Source: Marinihelvus fidelis (GTDB lineage Bacteria > Pseudomonadota > Gammaproteobacteria > Xanthomonadales > SZUA-36). From it: a stretch of 64,000 nucleotides of DNA. The position numbers and the translations under genes are program-made. The notes under the pieces are model-generated. The model was not told the DNA's origin. It did not search any database and worked only from the letters and a program-made list of their open reading frames with translations. This document shows positions 15,161 to 25,417 of the stretch, piece by piece (the stretch's first letter is position 1; each line of letters opens with the position of its first letter). The DNA is taken from the NCBI RefSeq assembly GCF_008725655.1, contig NZ_VYXP01000002.1:524026-588025 (forward strand). Reading direction: 5' to 3'.

Positions 15161-15609
15161 CAGGCCTCCGGCGTGCCCTCGAGCGGATCGCTCATCAGGC
15201 CCACCTTCTTCACGCCGGCTTTTTGCAACAGCACCATGGCGTCGTAGATGCGGCCGTATTCAACTGCCGTGTCACCGCCCACCAGCACCTGCAACTCCGG
15301 GTTACGGCGGACAATCGCGGACACGGTCTGCACCAGCGATTCCGGGTCAATCAGGCCTGAGGTGGCGTCGCCGTCACCGCCGGCATTCAGGTAAAGGTCG
15401 CCGTTTTTCAGCACGGTGACCACCATCGGCTCCTCGTTCTGCTCGGAATCCAGCGGCTCGGCGTCGGCCTCGGGCAGGTTCACTTCCACGCCCAGGTTCA
15501 GCATCGGCGCCGTGACCATGAAAATGATCAGCAGCACCAGCATCACGTCGATGTACGGGACCACGTTGATCTCCGACATCGCCTTCCTGCGGGTGCGTAC
15601 ACCGGCCAT
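15160..15609 (-). CDS. tolR: Biopolymer transport/Tol system protein TolR
   Basis: 149 residues. An N-terminal cytoplasmic tail, a single membrane helix containing the essential Asp in VVPYIDVMLVLLIIFMV, and a periplasmic ExbD/TolR domain. With TolQ forms the proton channel. It begins 4 bases after tolQ. The track of Asp/Glu residues after the helix (EADAEPLDSEQNEE) is a little more acidic than in E. coli. Confidence 0.96.
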   Translation of the reverse strand: MAGVRTRRKAMSEINVVPYIDVMLVLLIIFMVTAPMLNLGVEVNLPEADAEPLDSEQNEEPMVVTVLKNGDLYLNAGGDGDATSGLIDPESLVQTVSAIVRRNPELQVLVGGDTAVEYGRIYDAMVLLQKAGVKKVGLMSDPLEGTPEA

Positions 15610-15613
15610 GGCC

Positions 15614-16299
<686 letters not shown>

Positions 16300-16303
<4 letters not shown>

Positions 16304-16725
16304 TTGTTGATCTCCGTCCTGATCCACTCAGGCATCTTTTTAGGTTTGAATCGTTTCGCGTCCAGGCTGACCGCGGTCACCTCGGCACGCGCCAGTTCCA
16401 CGCCATCGGCGGCGCGATGCATCGCCTGGGTGAACGTCAGCCGGGCGGCGCTGGCGTTGACCGAGTGCACGCTGATATCCAGCAGGTCGTCCAACCGGGC
16501 GGGCGCGATCCAGTCGACGGCCATGTGGCGAATGGCGAACACCAGGTTTTCGGTCACTTCCAGCGCCGACTGGTGTACGCCACGGGCGCGCAGCCACTCG
16601 GTGCGGGCGCGCTCGAAAAACTTCAAGTAGTTGCTGTGGTAAACCACGCCACCACCATCGGTGTCTTCCCAGTAGACCCTCACTTGCCAGACAAACGGCA
16701 CGGGTTTTGGTTCATTCATGTCCAT
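16300..16725 (-). CDS. ybgC: Tol-Pal-associated acyl-CoA thioesterase YbgC
   Basis: 141 residues, one hot-dog domain. The active-site signature VYWEDTDGGGVVYHSNYLKFFERART holds the catalytic Asp. Hydrolyses short or medium acyl-CoA and is nearly always the first gene of the tol operon, as here. Start ATG 16725; ATG 16719 two codons later is as likely. Confidence 0.94.
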
Positions 16726-16752
16726 CAGGACGCAGCCCCGCGACGAACGGGG

Positions 16753-17802
16753 TTAAACCTCGTCATCGAACAGGTCGGCGGCCGCGCCGTCCGGGCGGGT
16801 CAGGCCAAAATGCCGGTAGGCCTTGGCGGTGGCGATGCGGCCGCGCGAGGTGCGGGCGATGTAGCCCTGCTGGATCAGGTAGGGCTCCAGCACGTCTTCC
16901 ACCGTGCCACGTTCCTCGCTGAGCGCGGCGGCAACGCTGTCCACGCCCACGGGGCCACCCTCAAACTGACCGATGATCAGCTTCAGCAGGCGGCGGTCCA
17001 GGGCGTCGAAACCCTTGGCGTCGACATCCAGCATGTCCATGGCGCTGTCGGCGGCGCCGGCGTCGATAAAGCCGTTGCCCTTGACCTCGGCGAAATCGCG
17101 TACGCGGCGCAGAAGGCGATTGGCGATACGCGGCGTGCCGCGCGAGCGCCGGGCGATGCCCAGCGCGCCGTCGTCGTCGATGCCGATATCAAGGATGCCG
17201 GCCGAACGGGTGACAATGCTGGCGAGATCATCGGGGCCATAGAACTCAAGACGCTCGACAATGCCGAAACGGTCGCGCAGCGGCGAGGTCAGCAGCCCCG
17301 CGCGGGTCGTGGCGCCCACCAGCGTGAAACGCGGCAGGTCCAGCTTGATCGAGCGCGCGGCCGGGCCCTCGCCGATCATGATGTCGATCTGGAAATCTTC
17401 CAGCGCCGGGTACAGCACCTCTTCCACGGCCGGTGACAGGCGGTGGATTTCGTCCACGAACAGGATGTCACCGGGTTTCAGGTTGGTGAGGATGGCGGCC
17501 AGGTCGCCGGCGCGCTCCAGCACCGGGCCGGAGGTCTGTCGCAGGCTGACGCCCATCTCGTGGGCGATGACATGCGCCAGCGTGGTCTTGCCCAGCCCGG
17601 GCGGACCAAAGATCAGCACGTGATCCAGGGCCTCTTCACGGCGGCGCGCGGCCTCCAGGTAGACCTGCAGCTTCTGCCGCATGACCGGCTGGCCGATGTA
17701 CTCGTCCAGGGTTTTGGGGCGCAGGCTGGCGTCGATGGCGCGCTCATCGCCGGTCTCGGCCGGCGTGACCACGCGGTCGGTCACATGATGAATATCACTC
17801 AC
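16753..17802 (-). CDS. ruvB: Holliday junction branch migration helicase RuvB
   Basis: 349 residues, full length. Walker [10 protein letters not shown], Walker [11 protein letters not shown], sensor GATTRAGLL, arginine finger region [15 protein letters not shown], then a C-terminal winged helix ([24 protein letters not shown]). Hexameric motor pulling DNA through the RuvA-bound junction. ATG 17802 overlaps the ruvA stop (ATGA). Confidence 0.98.
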   Translation of the reverse strand: MSDIHHVTDRVVTPAETGDERAIDASLRPKTLDEYIGQPVMRQKLQVYLEAARRREEALDHVLIFGPPGLGKTTLAHVIAHEMGVSLRQTSGPVLERAGDLAAILTNLKPGDILFVDEIHRLSPAVEEVLYPALEDFQIDIMIGEGPAARSIKLDLPRFTLVGATTRAGLLTSPLRDRFGIVERLEFYGPDDLASIVTRSAGILDIGIDDDGALGIARRSRGTPRIANRLLRRVRDFAEVKGNGFIDAGAADSAMDMLDVDAKGFDALDRRLLKLIIGQFEGGPVGVDSVAAALSEERGTVEDVLEPYLIQQGYIARTSRGRIATAKAYRHFGLTRPDGAAADLFDDEV

Positions 17803-18389
17803 GCGGCCACCTTCTGCAGTGCCTTGCGGATGATTTCCTCGGCATTCATGCCGGACTCGGCCACGTCACGCACCATGCGGCTGACCTCGGCCGGCTTGTA
17901 GCCCAGCGAGCGCAGCGCGTCGCTGGCCTCGCGCACGGCATCGGGTGCGGCGGCCGTACCGCCCTCCCCGCCGGCGGCACTGGGCATGGCGTCCAGCTTG
18001 TCGCGCAGTTCGATGATGATGCGCTCGGCCGTCTTCTTGCCAATGCCCGGCAGCTTGGTCAGCGCCGCGGTATCGCGGTCGGACACGTAACGCGCCAGCT
18101 GGTCACCGGGTGCGCCGGACAGGATGGTCAGCGCCAGCTTGGCGCCGATGCCGCTGATCTTCAGCAGCTGGCGAAACAGGGTGCGCTCGGCCGCGGTGGC
18201 GAAGCCGAACAGGGTGTGGTGGTCCTGGGTGATCTGCAGGTGAGTGAGCAGCACCAGCGGCTGGCCGGTGCCCGGCAGGCGGTCGAAAACGGTGTTCGGC
18301 ACCTCGACCTCGTAGCCGACGCCAGCGACATCGATCACCAGTGACGGCGGGTGCACTTCCAGCAGGGTGCCCGAAAGCCTGGAAATCAT
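17799..18389 (-). CDS. ruvA: Holliday junction binding protein RuvA
   Basis: 196 residues. N-terminal OB fold ([23 protein letters not shown] has the usual start), tandem helix-hairpin-helix motifs ([36 protein letters not shown]), a flexible linker and the C-terminal RuvB-binding domain ([16 protein letters not shown]). An AAGGA directly abuts the ATG, so the ribosome site is unusually close. Confidence 0.97.
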   Translation of the reverse strand: MISRLSGTLLEVHPPSLVIDVAGVGYEVEVPNTVFDRLPGTGQPLVLLTHLQITQDHHTLFGFATAAERTLFRQLLKISGIGAKLALTILSGAPGDQLARYVSDRDTAALTKLPGIGKKTAERIIIELRDKLDAMPSAAGGEGGTAAAPDAVREASDALRSLGYKPAEVSRMVRDVAESGMNAEEIIRKALQKVAA

Positions 18390-18443
18390 TCCTTAGTCTT
18401 TCTCACGTGTTGTTATCACGGGTCGCCCCGCGCCTCTCCGTAC

Positions 18444-18938
18444 TCAACGACGCGCGGTCGCGATCTGCGCCAGCGTACCCCGCGTATGGTGGTGACATAA
18501 TGCCACAGCCAAGGCATCCGCGGCGTCCTCCACCGGGTTTTCCTTCAGCTCCAGCAGCACCCGCACCATGTGCTGCACCTGCGCCTTGTCGGCGGCGCCG
18601 CGCCCCACAACGGCCTGCTTGACGGCGCGCGGTGCGTATTCGGCCACGGGCAGGCTTCGCTCGATGGCGGCACAGATGGCCGCGCCACGGGCCTGGCCCA
18701 GCTTGATGGCACTGGCGGCGTTGTGGGCGACGAACACGGACTCCACCGCGACCTCGTCCGGGCGGTTTTCGCGCACCAGGTCGCGGACCCCCTCGAAGAT
18801 GGTCCGCAGCCGTTCGGGAAAATCGCCGTCGCCGGCACGGATGACGCCGTAACACACCGGTACCACCTCGCGCCCGCTCACCTCGATGATGCCGACGCCG
18901 GTGCGGCGCGACCCGGGATCAATGCCCAGGATGCGCAT
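18444..18938 (-). CDS. ruvC: Holliday junction resolvase RuvC
   Basis: 164 residues. Acidic active site: Asp in MRILGIDPGSRRTG, Glu in VAVESVFVAHNAASA, and the two Asp of EDAADALAVALCHHH. Cuts junctions held by RuvAB. It follows yebC by 24 bases and precedes ruvA by 54, the common gammaproteobacterial order. Confidence 0.97.
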   Translation of the reverse strand: MRILGIDPGSRRTGVGIIEVSGREVVPVCYGVIRAGDGDFPERLRTIFEGVRDLVRENRPDEVAVESVFVAHNAASAIKLGQARGAAICAAIERSLPVAEYAPRAVKQAVVGRGAADKAQVQHMVRVLLELKENPVEDAADALAVALCHHHTRGTLAQIATARR

Positions 18939-18962
18939 GTGCAGGCCGCGCCGGCGCCAGGG

Positions 18963-19703
18963 TCACTGGTCGTAGACCTCTTCGGGGATGTTGGCGTTGG
19001 AGAACACGTCCTGCGTGTCGTCCAGGTCTTCCAGGATATCCAGGAACTTCAGCACCTTGGCACCGGTTTCCACGTCCAGGTCGACCTCGGTGGACGCACG
19101 CATGGTGACCTCGGCGTTTTCCGGCTCCAGGCCGGCGTCCTTCATCGCCTTCAGCACGTCGGAGAACACCTCCGGGCTGGTGATCACCTCGATGGAGCCG
19201 TCGTCTTCGATGACGACGTCGTCGGCGCCACCTTCCAGCGCCACTTCCATCACCTGGTCCTCGTCGGTGCCCGGGGCGAAGTTCAGCGTGCCGATCTTGC
19301 TGAACAGGTACGACACGGAGCCGTCGGTGCCCAGGTTGCCGCCGTGCTTGCTGAACGCGTGCCGGACTTCCGCCACCGTGCGGTTGCGGTTGTCGGTCAC
19401 GCAGTCGACCATCACCGCCACGCCCGCGGCCGCGTAGCCTTCGTAGCGGGCTTCCTCGTAGGTGACGCCCTCGAGTTCACCGGTGGCCTTCTTGATCGAG
19501 CGCTCGATGTTGTCCTTCGGCATGTTGGCCGCGTTGGCCTTGTCGATGGCCAGGCGCAGGCGTGGATTGCTGTCCGGATCGCCGCCGCCCTCGCGGGCCG
19601 CCACGGTGATTTCGCGGTTAAGCCGCGTGAAGATCTTGCCGCGCTTGGCGTCGACCGCTTTCTTCTTGTGTTGGATATTGGCCCATTTACTGTGACCGGC
19701 CAT
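18963..19703 (-). CDS. yebC: YebC/TACO1-family protein
   Basis: 246 residues, full length. Begins [14 protein letters not shown], the family signature, with [21 protein letters not shown] and [14 protein letters not shown]. The family has been described both as a transcription regulator and as a translation factor helping ribosomes at proline runs; the sequence does not decide. First gene of the yebC-ruvCAB run. Confidence 0.96.
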   Translation of the reverse strand: MAGHSKWANIQHKKKAVDAKRGKIFTRLNREITVAAREGGGDPDSNPRLRLAIDKANAANMPKDNIERSIKKATGELEGVTYEEARYEGYAAAGVAVMVDCVTDNRNRTVAEVRHAFSKHGGNLGTDGSVSYLFSKIGTLNFAPGTDEDQVMEVALEGGADDVVIEDDGSIEVITSPEVFSDVLKAMKDAGLEPENAEVTMRASTEVDLDVETGAKVLKFLDILEDLDDTQDVFSNANIPEEVYDQ

Positions 19704-19764
19704 AGCGTATAAACCTTGATTCTGCTGTAGGAATAACCCGCGATTTTAACATGATGCGGCGCCG

Positions 19765-20433
19765 CTAAGACGATACCTCTCCGGGCAGGAACTGTCCCTC
19801 GCGCAACCATGCAGTCACCTGGGTGGCCACCGCGTCGGAAAACAGCATGCCGGTGTGCGAGACCGACATGACAATGCGCCCGTCCAGGCCCTCGTGACGG
19901 GTCTCCGCGCCGGCCACGACGCCATCATTCGGGCGCGGCAGACCGCCGGCGATCACGCCCAGGCCCACTGGCATGGTGCCGGCCACCAGGCCGACATCAC
20001 GCTGCCGCGGCCAGCCCTGCATGCCGGAATCCAGTGGCATGGCGGCGTGACCGATCAGCCATTCGCCACCCGGCCAGCCACGCACCCGCCGCGCCACCGC
20101 GCTGCCCTGCAACGGCGTGCCCAGGAACACCACGCGGCCCGGCGCGCTCCAGCCCGGCTCGGCCAGCATCGACAGGATCAGCAGGCCGCCCAGGCTGTGC
20201 CCCACCAGGTGCGCGCCGCCGGGTACACGCTCATCGCAGAAGGCCCGCAGCGCCAGCGCGCTTTCGGTGATTGGCGCACGCGTGGTCGACCAGTCGAACG
20301 AATGCACGCGAAACCCGCGCCGTTCCAGCCGCCCGGCCAGCACGCGCATGAACACGGCGCGGAACCACAGGCCGTGAACCAGGACGATATCGTTGATGCC
20401 GTCGGCGGGATTGTCGTGCTGCGGAATCGTCAT
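19765..20433 (-). CDS. Alpha/beta hydrolase, lipase-like
   Basis: 222 residues, no signal peptide. DIVLVHGLWF is the first strand and oxyanion turn, GHSLGGLLIL the nucleophile elbow, and the His of SVSHTGMLFS fits a catalytic base. A related short cytoplasmic lipase/esterase is likely, with unknown substrate. It starts 3 bases after rarD stops, so the two are probably one transcript. Confidence 0.8.
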   Translation of the reverse strand: MTIPQHDNPADGINDIVLVHGLWFRAVFMRVLAGRLERRGFRVHSFDWSTTRAPITESALALRAFCDERVPGGAHLVGHSLGGLLILSMLAEPGWSAPGRVVFLGTPLQGSAVARRVRGWPGGEWLIGHAAMPLDSGMQGWPRQRDVGLVAGTMPVGLGVIAGGLPRPNDGVVAGAETRHEGLDGRIVMSVSHTGMLFSDAVATQVTAWLREGQFLPGEVSS

Positions 20434-20436
20434 GAC

Positions 20437-21342
20437 TCAATCAATGGGTTGCGGGCGCAGGCGGCGGCGCAAGGGGCCCAGCGACACCAAAGCCAGCGCC
20501 GACCAGATGCAGGTGAAGGCGACCGCGTGGCCCGGCGTGAAGGTCTCGTCCCACCAGAACACGGCCATCAGGAAGGTCATGCTGGGCGCCAGGTACTGGA
20601 TGAAGCCCACCAGCGTCAGCGTCAGGCGCTGGGCGGCGGTATTGAACCAGATCAGCGGCAGCACCGTCAGCAGGCCGCCGGCCATCAGCAGAAGGTCCAT
20701 GCGCGTGGAGCCGGAAAGGAAATCCATCTCGCCATGACTGGCACGCCAGCCCATCCAGGCCAGCGCCGGGCCCAGCAGCAACAGGCTTTCCCACAGCAGG
20801 CCGGTCATCGGGCCGATGCCCAGGCGCTTCTTGACCAGGCCGTAGGACGCAAAGGATATGGCCAGCGCCAGCGATACCCACGGTGGGTTGCCCAGGTACC
20901 AGGCCAGGTAGGCGGTGCCGAAGGCGGCGATGGCCACCGCCCACTTGCCGTAGGTGGTCAGGCGCTCGCCCAGGAACAGGTAGCCAAATAGCACGTTCAT
21001 CAATGGATTGATGAAGTAGCCCAGGCTGGTGTACAGCACCTTGTCGTTGACCACCGCCCAGACGAAGATGAGCCAGTTGGCCGCGATCAGGAAGCTGCTG
21101 ACGCACAGCCAGCCCAGCTGGCGGCGAGTGATGCGCAATTTGGGCAGCAGCGCGCGACCGTCGCGAACCAGCAGGAACACCAGCAGCACCGGCACCGACC
21201 AGATGATGCGGTGGGCGATGATCTCCCACGGGTTCACGGTGTCGATCAGCTTGAAGTAGATCGGCATCAGGCCCCAGGCGATGTAGGCCGCGAAGGCCGT
21301 CACCAGCCCGGTGCGATCGACAGTGTTTTCCTGTGTCTGCAT
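20437..21342 (-). CDS. rarD: EamA-family transporter RarD
   Basis: 301 residues with about ten membrane helices in two EamA repeats. The RarD pattern AYIAWGLMPIYFKLI, EIIAHRIIWSVP, NWLIFVWAV, SLGYFINPLMNVLFGYLFLGERL and VGFIQYLAPSMTFLMAV is clear. RarD proteins are inner-membrane exporters of unproven substrate, linked in name to chloramphenicol resistance. Confidence 0.92.
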   Translation of the reverse strand: MQTQENTVDRTGLVTAFAAYIAWGLMPIYFKLIDTVNPWEIIAHRIIWSVPVLLVFLLVRDGRALLPKLRITRRQLGWLCVSSFLIAANWLIFVWAVVNDKVLYTSLGYFINPLMNVLFGYLFLGERLTTYGKWAVAIAAFGTAYLAWYLGNPPWVSLALAISFASYGLVKKRLGIGPMTGLLWESLLLLGPALAWMGWRASHGEMDFLSGSTRMDLLLMAGGLLTVLPLIWFNTAAQRLTLTLVGFIQYLAPSMTFLMAVFWWDETFTPGHAVAFTCIWSALALVSLGPLRRRLRPQPID

Positions 21343-21358
21343 GTTCCCCGCCCAAAGG

Positions 21359-21380
21359 AAAAGGCCGGCAGACGCCGGCC
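21359..21380 (-). terminator. Intrinsic terminator of aspS
   Basis: On the minus strand GGCCGGC, loop of four, GCCGGCC, then TTTT. It stands 43 bases after the aspS stop, between it and rarD. Confidence 0.75.
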
Positions 21381-21422
21381 CTTCGAAGCTTAACGGCTAT
21401 TCCCCCGCGGGGGAATGAACCG

Positions 21423-23186
21423 TCAGGCTTTCGGCTTCAGCGCCAGCCCCAGTTCGTCGACCAGCGTTGCCGGCACCGCCGACGGCGCGTCGGTCAGCAC
21501 ACACTGCGCGGTGGTGGTCTTGGGGAAGGCGATGACGTCGCGGATGGACGGCTCGCCGGCCATCAGTGCGGCGATGCGGTCCAGGCCGAAGGCGATGCCA
21601 CCATGCGGCGGGCAGCCGTACTTCAGCGCTTCGAGCAGGAAGCCGAATTTCTCCTGCGCCTCGTCCTCGCCGATACCCAGCAGCTCGAACACGGCCGCCT
21701 GCATGTCCTGGCGGTGGATACGGATGGAACCGCCGCCAATCTCGTTGCCGTTCAGCACCAGGTCGTAGCCCCGCGACAGCGAGGCGGCCGGGTCGGCTTT
21801 CAGTGCCGCGGGGTCGGCGTCGTTCGGCGCCGTGAACGGGTGGTGCATGGCGAAGTAGCGCTGCTCGTCGCCGTCCCACTCGAACATCGGGAAGTCGGTC
21901 ACCCACAGCGGCGCCCAGTCGCCTTCGGCCAGGTCCAGGTCACGGCCGGTCTTCACCAGCAGCTGGCCCATGAAGGTGCTGGTCACACCCCAGTCACCGG
22001 CGCCGAAGAACAGGATGTCGCCGGTCTGCACGCCCGTGGCCGCGGCGATGCCGGACCAGGCCGCATCGTCCAGGAACTTGGCGATGGGTGACTGCAGGCC
22101 TTCGAGGCCGGTGTCCGCGTCGTTCACCTTAATCCAGGCCAGGCCCTTCGCGCCGTAGCGGGAAACGTAATCGGTGTACTCATCGATTTGCTTGCGAGAG
22201 AACTGCGCCCCGCCGGGAACTCGTAGTGCGGCCACGCGCTGGCTGTCATCGCTGGCCGGGCCGGAGAAGACGCGGAAATCGACGTGTTTGACGTGCTCGT
22301 CCACGCTCACCAGCTGCAGCGGCAGGCGCAGGTCCGGCTTGTCAGAGCCGTAGCGCTCCATGGCGTCGCGCCAGGCCAGGCGCGGGAACTCGGCCGGCAG
22401 CTCGACGTTAAGAACGTCGGCAAAGGCCGCGCGCACCAGCGCCTCGGCCGTGTCCTGCACGCCCTGCTCGTCGACGAAGGACATTTCCATATCCAGCTGG
22501 GTGAATTCCGGCTGGCGGTCGGCACGCAGGTCCTCGTCACGGAAGCAGCGGGCGATCTGGTAGTAACGGTCCATGCCCGACATCATCAGCAGCTGCTTGA
22601 ACAACTGCGGCGACTGCGGCAGCGCGTAGAACTCGCCCGGGTGCACGCGTGACGGCACCAGGTAGTCGCGCGCACCTTCCGGCGTCGCCTTGGTCAGGAT
22701 CGGCGTCTCGAACTCGGTGAAGCCCAGCTCGCGCAGCGTGCCGCGGATGGAGTGGTTCAGCTCCGAGCGAATACGCATGTTGCGCTGCATGCGCTGGCGG
22801 CGCAGGTCCAGGTAGCGGTACTTCAGGCGGATTTCCTCGCCGTCTTCGTCGGTCATCAGCAGCGGCAACGGTGCCGAGGCATTCAGCAACTCGACGTTGG
22901 TCGCCACGACTTCAATCCGACCGGTGGCCATGTTCTCGTTCCACTGGCTCTCCGGGCGCATGCGCACCTCGCCCTCGATGCGCACGCAGAACTCGTTGCG
23001 CAGCTTCTCGGCGTCGGCGAAGGCGTCGCTGTCCGGCTCGATGACCACCTGGACGATACCGGCGCGGTCACGCAGGCCAAGGAAGATCAGGCCACCAAGG
23101 TCGCGGCGACGGTCGACCCAGCCGCACAGGAAAACGGCCTGGCCGGCCAGCTCAGCGGTGACTTCACCGCACAAATGGGTACGCAT
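21423..23186 (-). CDS. aspS: Aspartate--tRNA ligase
   Basis: 587 residues, the usual bacterial length. N-terminal OB fold binds the anticodon ([23 protein letters not shown]); class II motif 2 is [23 protein letters not shown]; a bacterial insertion domain lies in the middle; class II motif 3 is [15 protein letters not shown] near the C-terminus. Charges tRNA-Asp. A conserved neighbour of the fmdB-type gene upstream. Confidence 0.98.
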   Translation of the reverse strand: MRTHLCGEVTAELAGQAVFLCGWVDRRRDLGGLIFLGLRDRAGIVQVVIEPDSDAFADAEKLRNEFCVRIEGEVRMRPESQWNENMATGRIEVVATNVELLNASAPLPLLMTDEDGEEIRLKYRYLDLRRQRMQRNMRIRSELNHSIRGTLRELGFTEFETPILTKATPEGARDYLVPSRVHPGEFYALPQSPQLFKQLLMMSGMDRYYQIARCFRDEDLRADRQPEFTQLDMEMSFVDEQGVQDTAEALVRAAFADVLNVELPAEFPRLAWRDAMERYGSDKPDLRLPLQLVSVDEHVKHVDFRVFSGPASDDSQRVAALRVPGGAQFSRKQIDEYTDYVSRYGAKGLAWIKVNDADTGLEGLQSPIAKFLDDAAWSGIAAATGVQTGDILFFGAGDWGVTSTFMGQLLVKTGRDLDLAEGDWAPLWVTDFPMFEWDGDEQRYFAMHHPFTAPNDADPAALKADPAASLSRGYDLVLNGNEIGGGSIRIHRQDMQAAVFELLGIGEDEAQEKFGFLLEALKYGCPPHGGIAFGLDRIAALMAGEPSIRDVIAFPKTTTAQCVLTDAPSAVPATLVDELGLALKPKA

Positions 23187-23206
23187 AACGGGCTCCGGGC
23201 CTGGGG

Positions 23207-23509
23207 TCAGGCCGATTTGGCCTCGGTCTTCGAGGCGGTTTTCTTTTCAGTCTTGGGCGTCTTGCCGGCGTCGCTGCTGCCGGACTTTGGCTTGTCGTTG
23301 CCGCTGTCAGCCAGGTTGCGCTTGTTGTCGCTCTTGAAGTCGGTCTCGTACCAGCCGCCACCCTTCAGGCGGAAACCGGCGGCCGAGATCAGCCGCTTCA
23401 GCTGCGCCTGGCCGCATTCGGGGCAATCACGCAACGGGTCGTCACTCATGCGCTGGAGCTTTTCGAGCTCATGGCCGCAGCCTTCGCAGCGATACTCGTA
23501 GATGGGCAT
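23207..23509 (-). CDS. FmdB-family zinc ribbon protein
   Basis: 100 residues from ATG 23509. [16 protein letters not shown] and RDCPECGQ give two CxxC pairs of the FmdB/CxxC_CxxC_SSSS domain, then a [10 protein letters not shown] motif and a Lys/Ser/Thr/Ala-rich disordered tail. Possibly a regulator or metal-binding accessory; function is not established. The placement 20 bases before aspS is common in gammaproteobacteria. Confidence 0.93.
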   Translation of the reverse strand: MPIYEYRCEGCGHELEKLQRMSDDPLRDCPECGQAQLKRLISAAGFRLKGGGWYETDFKSDNKRNLADSGNDKPKSGSSDAGKTPKTEKKTASKTEAKSA

Positions 23510-23680
23510 GTCAGGCTCTCCAAACAGTCTTGCCGCCCCGCGCCCGCGGGGGCCGGCCATTATAGTCGCTAGCCCCACAGATAGGGCCTTTGTGCATCAA
23601 TTTCCACCATGAAGGGCCGCCCGCCCGGGCGAATCCTTTTGCTACACTCACCGGTTTCCGGCTCCCGAACCAGAACCACC

Positions 23681-25390
23681 ATGTCCAAGACGCGCACAAC
23701 CCTGTCATTCGCCATCCTCACCGCCCTGCTGGCGACCGCCTGCGACCGACCGGCCGAACCCGAGCCGAAGCAATCTACCGCGCCAGCCGCGGCAGAGCCG
23801 GCCGAAGTCGCCGTAGCCACCACGCCACCGGTGGAACCCGCCAGCAACCCGCGCTTCGACATTTACACGCCAGTGGAACTGAGCCCGGACATCAGCCACC
23901 TGAGCGACAATCAGCGCCAGGTGATCAGCCTGCTGATTGACGCCGCGAAGATCACCGACGACCTGTTCTGGCAGCAGGTCTGGGGCGACAAGGACGCCCT
24001 GCTCGAGCAGATTGAAGACCCGGCCGCAAAACGTTTCGCGGTGATCAATTACGGCCCATGGGACCGGCTCGATGACGAGCAGACCTTCCTGGAAGGCTAT
24101 GGGGAGCGCCCGCCCGGCGCGAACATGTACCCGAAGGACATGACCCGCGAAGAGTTCGAGGCCTGGGACCAGCCCGACAAGGACGGCCAGTACTCGCTGG
24201 TGCGCCGCGACGACGCCGGCAACCTGGTCCTGGTGCCCTACGCCACCGAGTGGGCGGGGGAAATGGGGCAGATCGCGACCAAACTGCGCGAAGCCGCCGA
24301 ACTGGCCGAGGACGAAGGATTCGCCAACTACCTGCGCCTGCGCGCCGACGCATTGCTGAGCGACGACTACCAGCCCTCCGACATGGCCTGGATGGACATG
24401 AAGGACAACGACATCGAACTGGTCATCGGCCCCATCGAGCATTACCAGGATGCATTGTTCGGCTATCGCGCCGCCTTCGAAACCTTCGTGCTGGTCAAGG
24501 ACCAGGCCTGGAGCGAGCGGCTGGCGCGTTTCGCGCAGCACATGCCGGTGCTGCAGGAGGGCCTGCCGGTGGCGGAAGAATACAAGGCCGAAATGCCCGG
24601 CTCCGATGCCGACCTGAACGCCTACGACGTGGCCTATGTCGCCGGCGACGCCAACTCGGGCTCCAAGACAATCGCCATCAATCTGCCCAACGACGAGGAA
24701 GTGCAGCTGGCCAAGGGCACGCGCCGCCTGCAGCTGAAGAACGCCATGCGCGCCAAGTACGACAAGATCCTGGAGCCCATCGCCGACGAGCTGATCGCCC
24801 CCGACCAGCGCCAGTACATCACCTTCGACGCTTTCTTTGGCAACACCATGTTCCACGAGGTGGCCCACGGCCTGGGCATCAAGACCACGCTGGACGGCGC
24901 CGGCACCGTGCGCGCCGCGCTGAAGGAGCACGCCTCGGCCCTGGAAGAAGGCAAGGCCGATATCCTGGGCCTGTACATGGTCCAGCGCCTGCGCGAGATG
25001 GGCGAGATCACCGAGGGCGAGGTCATGGACAACTACGTCACCTTCCTGGCCGGTATCTTCCGCTCGGTGCGCTTCGGCGCCTCCAGCGCCCACGGCCGCG
25101 CCAACATGATCCGCTTCAACTACTTCGCCCAGGCTGGCGCCTTCGAGCGCAATGACGACGGCCAGTACCGCGTCAACGTCGAGGCCTTCGAGGCCGCGGT
25201 GGAATCGCTGAGCCGAAAAATCCTGACCCTGCAGGGCGACGGCGACTACGACGCGGTGGCCACCTTCGTCGCCGAGATGGGCAACGTCAGCCCGTTGTTG
25301 CAGGCCGACCTGGATCGCCTGTCAGCCGCCGATATCCCTGTGGACATCGTCTATGAGCAAGGCAAGGCGCAACTGGGACTGGGCGGCTAG
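23681..25390 (+). CDS. Lipoprotein metallopeptidase of the dipeptidyl-peptidase III (M49) type
   Basis: 569 residues. Lipobox LLATAC near residue 20, then a Pro/Ala/Glu linker. The zinc site is FHEVAHGLG with a second ligand region HASALEEGKADILGLY. Classical DPP III has HExxxH; this one reads HExxH followed by G, as in the plant/bacterial branch of M49. Residues before it match the family (YITFDAFFGNTMFHE). It should remove dipeptides or small peptides at the outer membrane or in the periplasm. ATG 23681 is chosen because it makes the lipoprotein signal. Confidence 0.82.
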   Translation: MSKTRTTLSFAILTALLATACDRPAEPEPKQSTAPAAAEPAEVAVATTPPVEPASNPRFDIYTPVELSPDISHLSDNQRQVISLLIDAAKITDDLFWQQVWGDKDALLEQIEDPAAKRFAVINYGPWDRLDDEQTFLEGYGERPPGANMYPKDMTREEFEAWDQPDKDGQYSLVRRDDAGNLVLVPYATEWAGEMGQIATKLREAAELAEDEGFANYLRLRADALLSDDYQPSDMAWMDMKDNDIELVIGPIEHYQDALFGYRAAFETFVLVKDQAWSERLARFAQHMPVLQEGLPVAEEYKAEMPGSDADLNAYDVAYVAGDANSGSKTIAINLPNDEEVQLAKGTRRLQLKNAMRAKYDKILEPIADELIAPDQRQYITFDAFFGNTMFHEVAHGLGIKTTLDGAGTVRAALKEHASALEEGKADILGLYMVQRLREMGEITEGEVMDNYVTFLAGIFRSVRFGASSAHGRANMIRFNYFAQAGAFERNDDGQYRVNVEAFEAAVESLSRKILTLQGDGDYDAVATFVAEMGNVSPLLQADLDRLSAADIPVDIVYEQGKAQLGLGG

Positions 25391-25417
25391 ACCCGGGGTG
25401 CCATGGATTGCTGAATC

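Noticed and set aside
18570-19712. 380-codon plus-strand frame across ruvC and yebC
   Set aside because: Antisense to two certain housekeeping genes.
23705-25093. 462-codon frame antisense to the M49 gene
   Set aside because: Shadow frame: composition of Gly/Val/His/Gln typical of the reverse of a GC-rich gene, no domain, no start signals; the plus strand has the zinc motif and lipobox.
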